Positions 1 to 8,376 of a DNA stretch of 64,000 nt are shown in pieces. The DNA lies in assembly GCF_009846755.1 (NCBI RefSeq), contig NZ_AQOR01000005.1, positions 1-64,000 of the forward strand. The letters run 5' to 3'. A program made the translations under genes and the position numbers. This stretch comes from Alcanivorax sp. S71-1-4. Its GTDB lineage: Bacteria > Pseudomonadota > Gammaproteobacteria > Pseudomonadales > Alcanivoracaceae. Under the pieces are notes generated by a model, which was not told where the DNA came from, did no database searches, and worked only from the letters and a program-made list of their open reading frames with translations. Positions within the stretch are counted from its first letter, which is position 1. Every line of letters starts with the position of its first letter.

Positions 1-59
1 GGAAAGCCGGTCACCTGATAATGCCCGTCCGACAGGCAACAGGCAATTTCGATTTGATA

Positions 60-1592
60 TCAGAGGTTTCCGCTTTCAGCCGCCTGCAGGCGCTGGCGCT
101 TGCGGGCACGCATCTGCCGGAGCAGCGTGAAGGTGGCAAAGGCCATCAGCCCCGCCGTGACGATCAGGAAGATCGCACTCAGCGGACGGTCCATGAAGGC
201 ACCGAACTCGCCCCGCGAGAGCAGCATGCTGCGGCGGAAGTGCTCTTCCAGCAACGGCCCCAGCACGAAGCCCAGCAGCAGTGGCGCGGTCGGGTAGCGC
301 ATCATGTTCATCAGGTAGCCCAGCAGACCGAAGGCCAGCGCGACATAGATATCGAACACACTGTTGCGGGCGCTGTAAACGCCGATGCAGATGAACACCA
401 GAATGGCGGGGTACAACACGTGATAAGGAATTTTCAGCATCCGCACCCACAGACCGTTGAGCGGAATATTGAGCACCAGCAGCAGAATGTTGCCGATCCA
501 GAAACTCATGATCAGGCCCCAGAACATTTCCGGGTACTCGGTCATGAACAACGGGCCGGGCACGATGCCGTGGATCATCATGGCGCCCAGCATCAGCGCC
601 ATCACGGCGTCGCCGGGAATCCCCAGGCTCAGGGTCGGGATGAAGCCGGCCTGGACTGCGGCGTTGTTGGCCGCCTCCGGTGCAGTAATGCCTTCAATCG
701 CGCCCTTGCCGAATTTCGACGGCTCCCTGGAGACTTTCTTTTCCAGCAGGTAGGCCATGAACGCGGACAACACCGGCCCGATGCCCGGCAGGGCACCGAT
801 GGCAGAACCCACTACCGAACCGCGCCCCGCCGGCCCCCAGAAACGACGCCACTCTTCGCGGCTCGGGAACATGGAACGCAGGGTGACCTTGCCAATAACG
901 CCACGCTCGCCGGGCCCGCGGCCGATGTTGGTCACGATCTCGGAGATGCCGAACAGCCCCATGGCGATGGCCACCAGGTTGACGCCATCGCTCAGACCCT
1001 GCAGACCAAAAGTGAAACGATACTGGCCACTGGTCACGTCAGTGCCCGCTATGCCGATGGTGACGCCCAGCACCACAGCCGCCAGCCCTTTCATGGGCGA
1101 CCCGCTGGAGAGCGTCGACGCCGCAATCAACCCCATCAGCATGACGGCAAAATATTCATAGGAACTGAAATTCAGCGCCGCTTCCGCAATCATCGGCGCA
1201 AAACCCATCACGATGACAATCGCAAATGAACTGCCGATAAACGAGGCAACGGCGGTCACGAACAGCGCCACCCCGGCTTTACCGTTCTGCGCCATCGGGT
1301 AGCCGTCCAGACAGGTCACGGCATTGGTAATGCTGCCGGGCAGGTTCAGCAGAATGGACGCGGTGGAACCACCGTACTGGGAGCCGTAGAAAATACCGGC
1401 CAGCATGATCAGGGCGTAGGTCGGGTCAAGGTGATAGGTCATCGGCAGCGCCAGCGAAATCGCCGCCATCGCGCCCACACCCGGCAACACTCCGACAAAG
1501 GTGCCAACGGTGACGCCGATAAAACAGAACAGCAAGGCTTCCGGTGTCACCGCCGTGGCCAGACCCAGACCGAAATTGGACAACATTTCCAT
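60..1592 (-). CDS. tctA: TctA-family tripartite tricarboxylate transporter large permease
   Basis: Large membrane subunit of a TTT-type (TctABC) carboxylate importer. The 510-residue product has the usual family length, many hydrophobic segments and the typical Gly/Pro-rich motifs near the N-terminus (GVLPGVGAMAAISLALP) and mid-protein (GALPGIGPVLSAFMAY). The start at 1592 is chosen because GGAGG lies about 9 bases upstream; an upstream in-frame ATG would add 20 residues with no membrane character. It follows tctB by 4 bases, so the two are cotranscribed. The periplasmic binding subunit TctC is not present in the window. Substrate is unknown; the divergent acyl-CoA operon suggests a C4-C6 di- or tricarboxylate (inference). 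Confidence 0.93.
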   Translation of the reverse strand: MEMLSNFGLGLATAVTPEALLFCFIGVTVGTFVGVLPGVGAMAAISLALPMTYHLDPTYALIMLAGIFYGSQYGGSTASILLNLPGSITNAVTCLDGYPMAQNGKAGVALFVTAVASFIGSSFAIVIVMGFAPMIAEAALNFSSYEYFAVMLMGLIAASTLSSGSPMKGLAAVVLGVTIGIAGTDVTSGQYRFTFGLQGLSDGVNLVAIAMGLFGISEIVTNIGRGPGERGVIGKVTLRSMFPSREEWRRFWGPAGRGSVVGSAIGALPGIGPVLSAFMAYLLEKKVSREPSKFGKGAIEGITAPEAANNAAVQAGFIPTLSLGIPGDAVMALMLGAMMIHGIVPGPLFMTEYPEMFWGLIMSFWIGNILLLVLNIPLNGLWVRMLKIPYHVLYPAILVFICIGVYSARNSVFDIYVALAFGLLGYLMNMMRYPTAPLLLGFVLGPLLEEHFRRSMLLSRGEFGAFMDRPLSAIFLIVTAGLMAFATFTLLRQMRARKRQRLQAAESGNL

Positions 1593-1596
1593 CGCC

Positions 1597-2052
1597 TTAC
1601 CCTCCGAACGCAGACAGCGGCAGGCCGAGGGCCTTGACGAACAGCAACACACCGATCAGCGACATGGCCGCAGCGATGCACAGCACGGTGACGGGACGAA
1701 ACGGACTTTCTGCCAGGCTGCCGAGCACCACCAGCGCCCAGGTCGCCGGCACCAGCCCTGCCCGCTCTACCAGAAAGGCAAAGGTAATGATGCCCAGGCC
1801 AATCATCAGGATCGGCCGGAACGGAATCCGCACGACCACGCGCTCTGTGCTGCGCGCCACTTCGAACACCAGTATCACGCCGATGATCAGCAACAACGCG
1901 CCCAGAATCATCGGGAAATACCCGGTGCCCATGCGGCTCAGCGACCCCATGGGATAATCGCGGGCAATGACTATCACCGCCACGCCCAGCAGCAGCACGC
2001 ACAGCGCACCGCTGAGTTCAACCAGATTGAGTTTTTTCATGATGTTCAGCAT
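1597..2052 (-). CDS. tctB: TctB-family tripartite tricarboxylate transporter small permease
   Basis: Small 151-residue membrane subunit with about four hydrophobic segments, as expected for TctB, partner of TctA in the inner membrane. The motif around GYFPMILGALLLIIG near residues 40-60 is typical. The start at 2052 has GAGGTGG 6 bases upstream; a second ATG four codons later (MKKLN) is possible. The stop is 4 bases before tctA, indicating an operon and translational coupling. Confidence 0.88.
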   Translation of the reverse strand: MLNIMKKLNLVELSGALCVLLLGVAVIVIARDYPMGSLSRMGTGYFPMILGALLLIIGVILVFEVARSTERVVVRIPFRPILMIGLGIITFAFLVERAGLVPATWALVVLGSLAESPFRPVTVLCIAAAMSLIGVLLFVKALGLPLSAFGG

Positions 2053-2524
2053 GGCAGGCCACCTCGGCGACAATGCGGGGCGGGAAGGACCGTCTCGTGC
2101 AGTGAAAAGAAAACGACACCGGCCTCTGACCTGATGACACAACGCATAGAGCGAGTCTCCTGTTTTTTTTATCTCCGTGACCGGCCACGAACGGTATCCG
2201 TGAAGAACAGGTTTGGCGCCCGCCTGCTCTGACCAGCCACGAAACGGCGGCACGTCCGGGCGGGTTCCATCCCGGCGTGCCATCTTGTCAACGTCTGAAG
2301 GGTGCCCAGACAAGCCAAAGCTTGTCCCGGAGCGCGGCAGGCAACAATGGCCATATCCATCAAAATCGGATGACAGAATATGCCACCCCGTGCCTGATAC
2401 ATCACGCCAATGATTCGCGAAGGTTTTGCCATTGGCGCTGAAAAACGCCGCTTCTACACTCCGTGAATCGTAAAAAACCGGGCATCCCAGACCGGCAACC
2501 CCTGTTATCCGGAGAGTAGTAGAC
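2053..2524. other. Divergent intergenic region tctBA / acyl-CoA operon, no gene seen
   Basis: This 472-base gap separates the - strand tctBA pair from the + strand operon. Neither strand holds a recognisable protein, and the tctC gene one might expect here is absent. It should contain the divergent promoters, but I could not pick a convincing -35/-10 pair. A run of eight T at about 2163-2170 is the only obvious composition feature. Confidence 0.5.
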
Positions 2525-3688
2525 ATGAATGACACTTCACCGCTGCGCGGTGTGCGCGTGCTGGATCTGACCCGCCTGCTGCCCGGCCCGGTGTGCAGCC
2601 TGCACCTGGCCGACCTCGGTGCCGACGTGATCAAGATCGAGGACACCGGCGCCGGCGATTACGTGCCACCGATTCTCCGGGCAATCATCAATCGCAACAA
2701 ACGCGGCATCCGCATCGACCTGAAACAGCAGCGCGGCCTGGAGGCGTTCCTGCGCCTGGCACGCAGTGCCGACATTGTCATCGAGGGTTTTCGCCCCGGC
2801 GTTGCCGACCGCCTGGGTATCAGTTATGACGTGCTGTCGAAACTGAATCCGAAGCTGGTCTACTGCAGCATCAGCGGCTATGGCCAGACCGGCCCTTACC
2901 GCGACGCACCGGGCCACGACCTGAACTACTGCGGCTTTACCGGCGTGGCCGACCAGATCGGCTTTGACGCCCAGTCTCCTGCGCTCTCGAATGTCCCGCT
3001 GGCGGATCTCATGGGCGGCACGCTGACCGCACTGATGGGCATCCAGGCCGCCCTGTTCGACGCCCAGCGCAGCGGCCGCGGCCGCTATGTGGACATGTCC
3101 ATCAGCGACGGTGTACTGGCCCACGCGGTCATGCCGCTGGCCACCCTCGGCACGCACGGCCACACCTATCCGGCCGGCGGCGACACCTTGTCTGGCGGCC
3201 TGCCCTGCTATGGCCTGTACCGCACCCGCGACGGGCGCTTTATGGCAGTTGGCGCGCTGGAGCGCAAGTTCTGGGACCGGTTCTGCGAACTGATCGAGCG
3301 GCCCGACCTGACGGACAAGCACCGCAGCCGCGACGCCGCCGTGAACCGCGCCGTGCACGCGGAACTGACCGCCCTGTTTGCCAGCCAGGACCAGGAACAC
3401 TGGGCCGAGCGCTTCCGGGACAACGACTGTTGTGTGACGCCCGTGCTGAAACTGGAAGAAGCGCTGCAACACGAACAGTTCCGTGCCCGTGACATGGTGC
3501 TGGAAACCGAGCACCCGACCTACGGCCCGGTCACCCAGGCAGCCTGCCCGGTGCGCATGAGCCAGTTTCAGTTCAGCCTGCGCCGGCACGCGCCGCTGCC
3601 CGGCGAACACACCCGTGAAATATTGAAGGAAACCGGCCTCAGTGATGCGGACATCAACGAACTGAGCAGCACGCGGGCCGTGGTCTGA
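2525..3688 (+). CDS. CoA-transferase family III (CaiB/BaiF) or alpha-methylacyl-CoA racemase-like protein
   Basis: A 387-residue family III CoA-transferase. The N-terminal VLDLTRLLPGP and LADLGADVIKIE motifs are typical. The segment PGHDLNY with His131, followed by Asp161 in VPLADLMGG, matches the His/Asp pair of alpha-methylacyl-CoA racemases, while Asp161 is also where formyl-CoA-transferase-type enzymes carry the catalytic Asp. It may therefore move CoA between acids or epimerise a 2-methylacyl-CoA. GGAGA precedes the ATG. It is the first gene of the operon, separated from the next by a 94-base gap with a palindromic operator, so it may be partly separately controlled. Confidence 0.85.
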   Translation: MNDTSPLRGVRVLDLTRLLPGPVCSLHLADLGADVIKIEDTGAGDYVPPILRAIINRNKRGIRIDLKQQRGLEAFLRLARSADIVIEGFRPGVADRLGISYDVLSKLNPKLVYCSISGYGQTGPYRDAPGHDLNYCGFTGVADQIGFDAQSPALSNVPLADLMGGTLTALMGIQAALFDAQRSGRGRYVDMSISDGVLAHAVMPLATLGTHGHTYPAGGDTLSGGLPCYGLYRTRDGRFMAVGALERKFWDRFCELIERPDLTDKHRSRDAAVNRAVHAELTALFASQDQEHWAERFRDNDCCVTPVLKLEEALQHEQFRARDMVLETEHPTYGPVTQAACPVRMSQFQFSLRRHAPLPGEHTREILKETGLSDADINELSSTRAVV

Positions 3689-3740
3689 CCCCTGCCCGGC
3701 CGCCGCCCGGGGTGACGCGGCGGTGCGTTCACTGCATAAT

Positions 3741-3753
3741 GTATACCGTATAC
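3741..3753. promoter_or_regulatory. Palindromic operator GTATAC-C-GTATAC
   Basis: Two perfect GTATAC hexamers separated by one C lie 30 bases before the start of the hydratase gene. The shape resembles operators of GntR/FadR-type regulators (TGTATAC-type half sites), and CATAAT just upstream (3735-3740) could be a -10 element. It is in the only sizeable gap between the first CoA-transferase and the rest of the operon. Which regulator binds is not known; the GntR-FCD gene of the window is 32 kb away. Confidence 0.5.
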
Positions 3754-3782
3754 GAAAAACATCACTCACTCGGAGCGCCCTG

Positions 3783-4610
3783 ATGTCTGCCCCACTGGAT
3801 CAATGGCTTGGCCGCGAAGAACACTGCGACGACAACCTCGATATCGCGCTGGTCACCCGGCTCGCCGCCACCTTTGACCGGCCGGCGCCCGCCGGCGGCG
3901 CGCCATTGCCCTGGCTGTGGCACTGGGCCTTTTTCCAGACGCCCGCCCCGGCCAGCGAGATAGGTGTCGACGGCCACCCGGCGCGGGGTGGCTTCCTGCC
4001 CCCGGCGGATGACCGCCATCGCATGTGGGCGGGCAGCCGGGTGGATTTCCACGCGCCGCTGCGCGTTGGCCAGCGCGCCCGGCGCCGCACGCGCATCCAG
4101 GCCATTGAAGAAAAGCACGGCCGCACCGGCTCACTGCTGTTCGTCACGCTGGTGCATGAATACACCCAGGCCGACACCCTCTGCCTCCGCGAAGAACAGG
4201 ACATCGTCTACCGTGCCCCCTCCCCGCCCCGTGCCGGTGAGCCAACGCCGCTGCAGGCCTGCAACTGGTGCGACGAGATAACGCCGGACCCGGTATTGCT
4301 GTTCCGCTATTCCGCCGTGACCTTCAATGGCCACCGCATTCACTACGACCAGCCCTACGTCACCGGCGAAGAAGGCTACCCCGGCCTGGTCGTGCATGGC
4401 CCGCTGCTGGCCACGCTGATGATGCAGGCGTTCAACCGCGCCTATCCGAACGCCACCCCGACTCACATGAGCTTCCGTGGCCTGCGCCCGATGATTGCCC
4501 CGGCACCCTTCCGTGCCGGCGGCCGCATCACCGCGCCCGGCGAAGCGGAAATCTTTATCGATAACGAGCACGGCCCGGCCCAGAGCGGCGTGCTGCGTTT
4601 TACTGAATAA
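3783..4610 (+). CDS. HTD2/MaoC-type hydratase (itaconyl-CoA or mesaconyl-C4-CoA hydratase-like)
   Basis: A 275-residue protein with an N-terminal FAS1-like dehydratase half and a C-terminal MaoC hotdog half. The C-terminal segment FNGHRIHYDQPY followed by YPGLVVHGPLLATLM is the hallmark of the HTD2 / mesaconyl-C4-CoA hydratase / itaconyl-CoA hydratase family. The start at 3783 has CGGAG upstream; a longer reading frame would run into the operator. Its neighbours (CoA-transferase, CitE-like lyase, MmgE/PrpD, acyl-CoA dehydrogenase) match the P. aeruginosa PA0878-PA0883 itaconate genes, so hydration of itaconyl-CoA to citramalyl-CoA is the favoured role (inference). Confidence 0.82.
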   Translation: MSAPLDQWLGREEHCDDNLDIALVTRLAATFDRPAPAGGAPLPWLWHWAFFQTPAPASEIGVDGHPARGGFLPPADDRHRMWAGSRVDFHAPLRVGQRARRRTRIQAIEEKHGRTGSLLFVTLVHEYTQADTLCLREEQDIVYRAPSPPRAGEPTPLQACNWCDEITPDPVLLFRYSAVTFNGHRIHYDQPYVTGEEGYPGLVVHGPLLATLMMQAFNRAYPNATPTHMSFRGLRPMIAPAPFRAGGRITAPGEAEIFIDNEHGPAQSGVLRFTE

Positions 4611-4629
4611 GTTTGCGGAGGAATACCCG

Positions 4630-5796
4630 ATGTCCCTGTTCCACGACCAAGAAGCGCTCGACAGCATTCGCGAAGGTGTACGCGGCCTGTGTGCCAATTT
4701 CAGCGACGCCTACTGGCGCGATATCGACCAGCAACACGCCTTTCCGGTGGATTTTGTCTCCGCCATGACCCAGGCCGGCTGGCTGGCGGCGATGATCCCG
4801 GAAGAATTCGGCGGCTCCGGGCTGGGCCTGGCGGAAGCCTCGGTGATCCTCGAAGAAGTGAACCGTTGTGGTGGTAACTCCGGCACCATTCATGGCCAGA
4901 TGTACAACATGTTCACGCTGCTCAAGCACGGTTCGGCGGAACAGAAAGCCAAATTCCTGCCGAAACTTGCCAGCGGTGAACTGCGCCTGCAATCCATGGG
5001 CGTCACCGAACCCACCACCGGTACCGACACCACCAAGATCAAGACCATGGCGGTGAAAAAAGGCGACAAGTACGTGATCAACGGCCAGAAAGTCTGGATC
5101 TCGCGCATCCAGAATTCTGACCTGATGATCCTGCTGGCGCGTACCACGCCGCTGGCCGACGTGAAGAAAAAAACCGAAGGCATGTCGATTTTTCTGGTCG
5201 ACCTGCACCAGGCCATCGGCAACGGCATGACCGTGCAGCCGATTGAAAACATGGTGCACCACGTCACCAACGAACTGTTCTTCGACAACCTGGAAATCCC
5301 GGCCGACAGCCTGATCGGTGAAGAAGGCCAGGGCTTCCGCTACATCCTCTCCGGCCTGAATGCCGAACGCACCCTGATCGCCGCCGAGTGCATCGGCGAT
5401 GGCCGCTGGTTTATCGACAAGGCCAGCCGCTACGCCCGCGAGCGCGAAGTGTTTGGCCGACCGATCGGCCAGAACCAGGGCGTGCAGTTCCCGATTGCCG
5501 AAGCACATATCGAAGTGGAAGCCGCCGACCTGATGCGCTGGCGCGCCTGCGCCGAATACGATGCGGGCCGCAACGCGGGCGCAGAGGCGAACATGGCCAA
5601 GTACCTGGCCGCCAAAGCCTCCTGGGAAGCGGCCAACGTGTGCCTGCAAACCCACGGCGGTTTCGGTTTTGCCTGTGAATACGATGTCGAGCGCAAATTC
5701 CGTGAAACACGGCTGTATCAGGTAGCCCCCATCTCCACCAACCTGATCCTGTCGTACGTGTCCGAGCACCTGCTCGGCCTGCCGCGCTCGTTCTGA
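4630..5796 (+). CDS. Acyl-CoA dehydrogenase with displaced catalytic Glu
   Basis: FAD-dependent acyl-CoA dehydrogenase of 388 residues, normal family length. It shows IPEEFGGSGLG (about 57-66), the flavin region MGVTEPTTGTDT (123-134) and the C-terminal QTHGGFGFACEYDVER. At the usual catalytic position, in the YEGTSE motif of medium- and short-chain enzymes, it reads YQVAPIST and has no Glu. Instead Glu246 in SGLNAERTL sits where isovaleryl-CoA dehydrogenase carries its base, suggesting a branched acyl-CoA substrate. GGAGG lies 9 bases before the ATG; a much longer in-frame extension overlaps the hydratase gene and is rejected. Counterpart of PA0879. Confidence 0.93.
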   Translation: MSLFHDQEALDSIREGVRGLCANFSDAYWRDIDQQHAFPVDFVSAMTQAGWLAAMIPEEFGGSGLGLAEASVILEEVNRCGGNSGTIHGQMYNMFTLLKHGSAEQKAKFLPKLASGELRLQSMGVTEPTTGTDTTKIKTMAVKKGDKYVINGQKVWISRIQNSDLMILLARTTPLADVKKKTEGMSIFLVDLHQAIGNGMTVQPIENMVHHVTNELFFDNLEIPADSLIGEEGQGFRYILSGLNAERTLIAAECIGDGRWFIDKASRYAREREVFGRPIGQNQGVQFPIAEAHIEVEAADLMRWRACAEYDAGRNAGAEANMAKYLAAKASWEAANVCLQTHGGFGFACEYDVERKFRETRLYQVAPISTNLILSYVSEHLLGLPRSF

Positions 5797-5806
5797 GGCC
5801 ATGACC

Positions 5807-7156
5807 ATGACCGCAACCCAGGAACTGACCGCGTTTCTCGCCCGGCTGCAATACAGCGACCTGCCGGAGGACGTGATTGCCCGCACCGAAGACCTGTTCC
5901 TCGACTGGCTGGCCTCGGTGCTGGCCGGCCGGCACGAGCATCCGATTCCGCTGTTCGAACGTTACGCCACCCGCATGGGGCCGGCGGACGGTCGTAGCAA
6001 ACGCATCAACCACGGCAGTTTTACGACACCGTACTTTGCCGCGCTGGTGAACGGTGCCGCGTCGCACGTCGTGGAGCAGGACGATCTGCACAACAGTTCC
6101 GTGCTGCATCCAGCCACGGTGGTTTTTCCCGCCGTGCTGGCTGCCGCGCAGGATCTCGGCAGCAACGGTCAGGAACTGATCCTGGCGTCGGTGGCCGGTT
6201 ATGAAGCCGGCATCCGCATTGGCGAATTCCTGGGCCGGTCGCACTACCGCATCTTCCACACCACGGCGACCGTCGGCACCCTGGCCGCCGCCGTGGCCGT
6301 CGGTAAACTGATGCAGTTCAATGCCAACGGTTTCACCCACCTGCTCGGCAGCGCCGGCACCCAGGCCGCCGGCCTGTGGGAATTCCTGCGTGACGCCGCG
6401 GACTCAAAACAACTGCACACCGCCAAGGCCGCCGCCGATGGCCTGCTCGCCGCGTACCTGACCGAAAGCGGCCTGACCGGCGCGCAGAATATTCTTGAAG
6501 GCCCGCAGGGTCTGGCCGCCGGCATGTCCAGCGACGCCGATGCCAAATGGCTCAACGATGGCCTGGGCACGCGCTGGGCGCTGACGGAAACCTCGTTCAA
6601 GTTCCATGCTTCCTGCCGCCACACGCACCCGGCAGCAGACGCGCTGCTGGACCTGATGCAGCGCGAACATCTCACGGCCGATGACATCGAGACCGTCACC
6701 GCCCGCGTCCACCAGGGCGCCATTGATGTGCTGGGCCGCGTGGACGTGCCACAAAGCATTCACCAGGCGAAATTCTCCATGGGCGCCGTGCTCGGCCTGA
6801 TCGCCGTCTACGGCAGTGCCTCACTGGTGGAATTCCGCGATCACGCACTGACTGATCCGCGTGTGTCCGCCTTCCGCGAGCGCGTCACCATGGTGCTGGA
6901 GCCGGAGGTGGACAATGCCTATCCGCAACGCTGGCTCGGCCGCGTCTCCGTGACCACAAAAGATGGCCGCACGCTGCATGGCGCCACGGATGAACCGAAA
7001 GGGGATCCGGGCAACACGCTCACGCGGCCGGAGCTGGAAGACAAGTTCCGGCGCCTGGTGGCGTTTTCCGGCGCGGGTGATGCACAGCAGGTCGATGCCT
7101 GGATCAGCGCTGTCTGGTCGTTGCACACGCAGACCGACCTGCGCACTCTGTTCTGA
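5807..7156 (+). CDS. MmgE/PrpD family protein
   Basis: A 449-residue MmgE/PrpD family member (2-methylcitrate dehydratase, iminosuccinate/itaconate-related and other activities). Family signs are DLFLDWLASVLAG at the N-terminus, the HHG-type segment rendered here as HPATVVFPAVLAAAQ, and FKFHASCRHTHPAADAL in the middle. GAGG at 5795-5798 is only 2 bases from the ATG at 5801 but 8 bases from the ATG at 5807, so the latter is preferred. It follows the acyl-CoA dehydrogenase directly and precedes a CoA-transferase and a CitE-like lyase, the same order as PA0881-PA0882-PA0883. The exact reaction in this pathway is unknown. Confidence 0.9.
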   Translation: MTATQELTAFLARLQYSDLPEDVIARTEDLFLDWLASVLAGRHEHPIPLFERYATRMGPADGRSKRINHGSFTTPYFAALVNGAASHVVEQDDLHNSSVLHPATVVFPAVLAAAQDLGSNGQELILASVAGYEAGIRIGEFLGRSHYRIFHTTATVGTLAAAVAVGKLMQFNANGFTHLLGSAGTQAAGLWEFLRDAADSKQLHTAKAAADGLLAAYLTESGLTGAQNILEGPQGLAAGMSSDADAKWLNDGLGTRWALTETSFKFHASCRHTHPAADALLDLMQREHLTADDIETVTARVHQGAIDVLGRVDVPQSIHQAKFSMGAVLGLIAVYGSASLVEFRDHALTDPRVSAFRERVTMVLEPEVDNAYPQRWLGRVSVTTKDGRTLHGATDEPKGDPGNTLTRPELEDKFRRLVAFSGAGDAQQVDAWISAVWSLHTQTDLRTLF

Positions 7157-7177
7157 CGAATTCCCGGGAGAAACACG

Positions 7178-8374
7178 ATGTCGCAAGCCACAGCGCCAAG
7201 ACCTCTGGACGGCATTACCGTCATCAGCATGGAGCATGCCATCGCGGCGCCCTTCTGCACCCGTCAGCTGGCCGATCTCGGCGCGCGGGTGATCAAGGTC
7301 GAGCGCCCCGGCGTGGGCGATTTCGCGCGCAACTATGACGAGCGCGTCAACGGCCTGGCCTCACACTTTGTCTGGACCAACCGCTCGAAAGAAAGCCTGA
7401 CGCTGGATCTGAAACAGGATGACGCCACCGTCATCCTGGACCGGTTGCTGGCCGGCGCCGATGTGCTGGTGCAAAACCTGGCACCCGGCGCGGCGGCGCG
7501 CATGGGGCTCTCATTCGACGCCCTGCACGAACGCTTCCCGCAACTGATCGTGTGCGATATTTCCGGCTACGGTGTGGGCGGTTCGTATCAGGACAAGAAA
7601 GCCTACGACCTGCTGATCCAGAGCGAGGCCGGTTTCCTGTCGGTGACCGGCACCCAGGACGACATGGCCAAGGCCGGCAACTCGATTGCCGACATCGCCG
7701 CCGGCATGTACGCCTACACCAGCATCCTCAGTGCACTGCTGCTGCGCGGCAAGACCGGCAAAGGCTCCGCCATCGATGTGTCAATGCTGGAAAGCCTGGT
7801 GGAGTGGATGAACTACCCGCTCTACTACGCCTTCGAAAACGCCTCGCCGCCGCCGCGCGCCGGCGCCGCGCACGCGACCATCTATCCTTATGGTCCGTTT
7901 GGTACCGGCGACGGCCAGACCATCATGCTCGGCCTGCAGAATGAACGTGAATGGGCGCTGTTCTGCGAAAAAGTACTGCAACAGCCTGCACTCACCAGCG
8001 ATGCGCGCTTCAGCAGCAATTCAAAGCGCGTCGCCAGTCGCGATGCGCTGCGCGCGATCATCGACCAGACCTTTTCTGCGCTGACAGCGCAACAGGTTAT
8101 CGCCCGCCTGGACGACGCACAGATTGCCAACGCCCATGTCAACGACATGCACGGTGTCTGGGCGCACCCGCAACTGCGCGAGCGCCAGCGCTGGACCACC
8201 ATCGGCAGCCCCGCAGGCGAAATCCCCGCGCTGTTGCCGCCCGGCACCAGCAATGCCTGGACACCCCGCATGGACCCCGTGCCGGGCCTGGGCGAGCACA
8301 ACCACCGCATCCTCAGCGCGCTGGGCTACGACGATGCCCACATCCGCGCCTTGCGCGACAAGGGAGTGATCTGA
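7178..8374 (+). CDS. Family III CoA-transferase, itaconate CoA-transferase (Ict)-like
   Basis: A 398-residue family III CoA-transferase. The start region ISMEHAIAAPFCTRQLADLG and Asp172 in SIADIAAGMYAY (the position of the covalent aspartyl-CoA intermediate in formyl-CoA transferase) support transferase rather than racemase activity. GGGAGA precedes the ATG. It lies between the MmgE/PrpD gene and the CitE-like lyase, exactly as the succinyl-CoA:itaconate CoA-transferase does in P. aeruginosa, so activation of itaconate (or a close C5 dicarboxylate) with succinyl-CoA is likely. The assignment of the substrate is by context only. Confidence 0.85.
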   Translation: MSQATAPRPLDGITVISMEHAIAAPFCTRQLADLGARVIKVERPGVGDFARNYDERVNGLASHFVWTNRSKESLTLDLKQDDATVILDRLLAGADVLVQNLAPGAAARMGLSFDALHERFPQLIVCDISGYGVGGSYQDKKAYDLLIQSEAGFLSVTGTQDDMAKAGNSIADIAAGMYAYTSILSALLLRGKTGKGSAIDVSMLESLVEWMNYPLYYAFENASPPPRAGAAHATIYPYGPFGTGDGQTIMLGLQNEREWALFCEKVLQQPALTSDARFSSNSKRVASRDALRAIIDQTFSALTAQQVIARLDDAQIANAHVNDMHGVWAHPQLRERQRWTTIGSPAGEIPALLPPGTSNAWTPRMDPVPGLGEHNHRILSALGYDDAHIRALRDKGVI

Positions 8375-8376
8375 TC

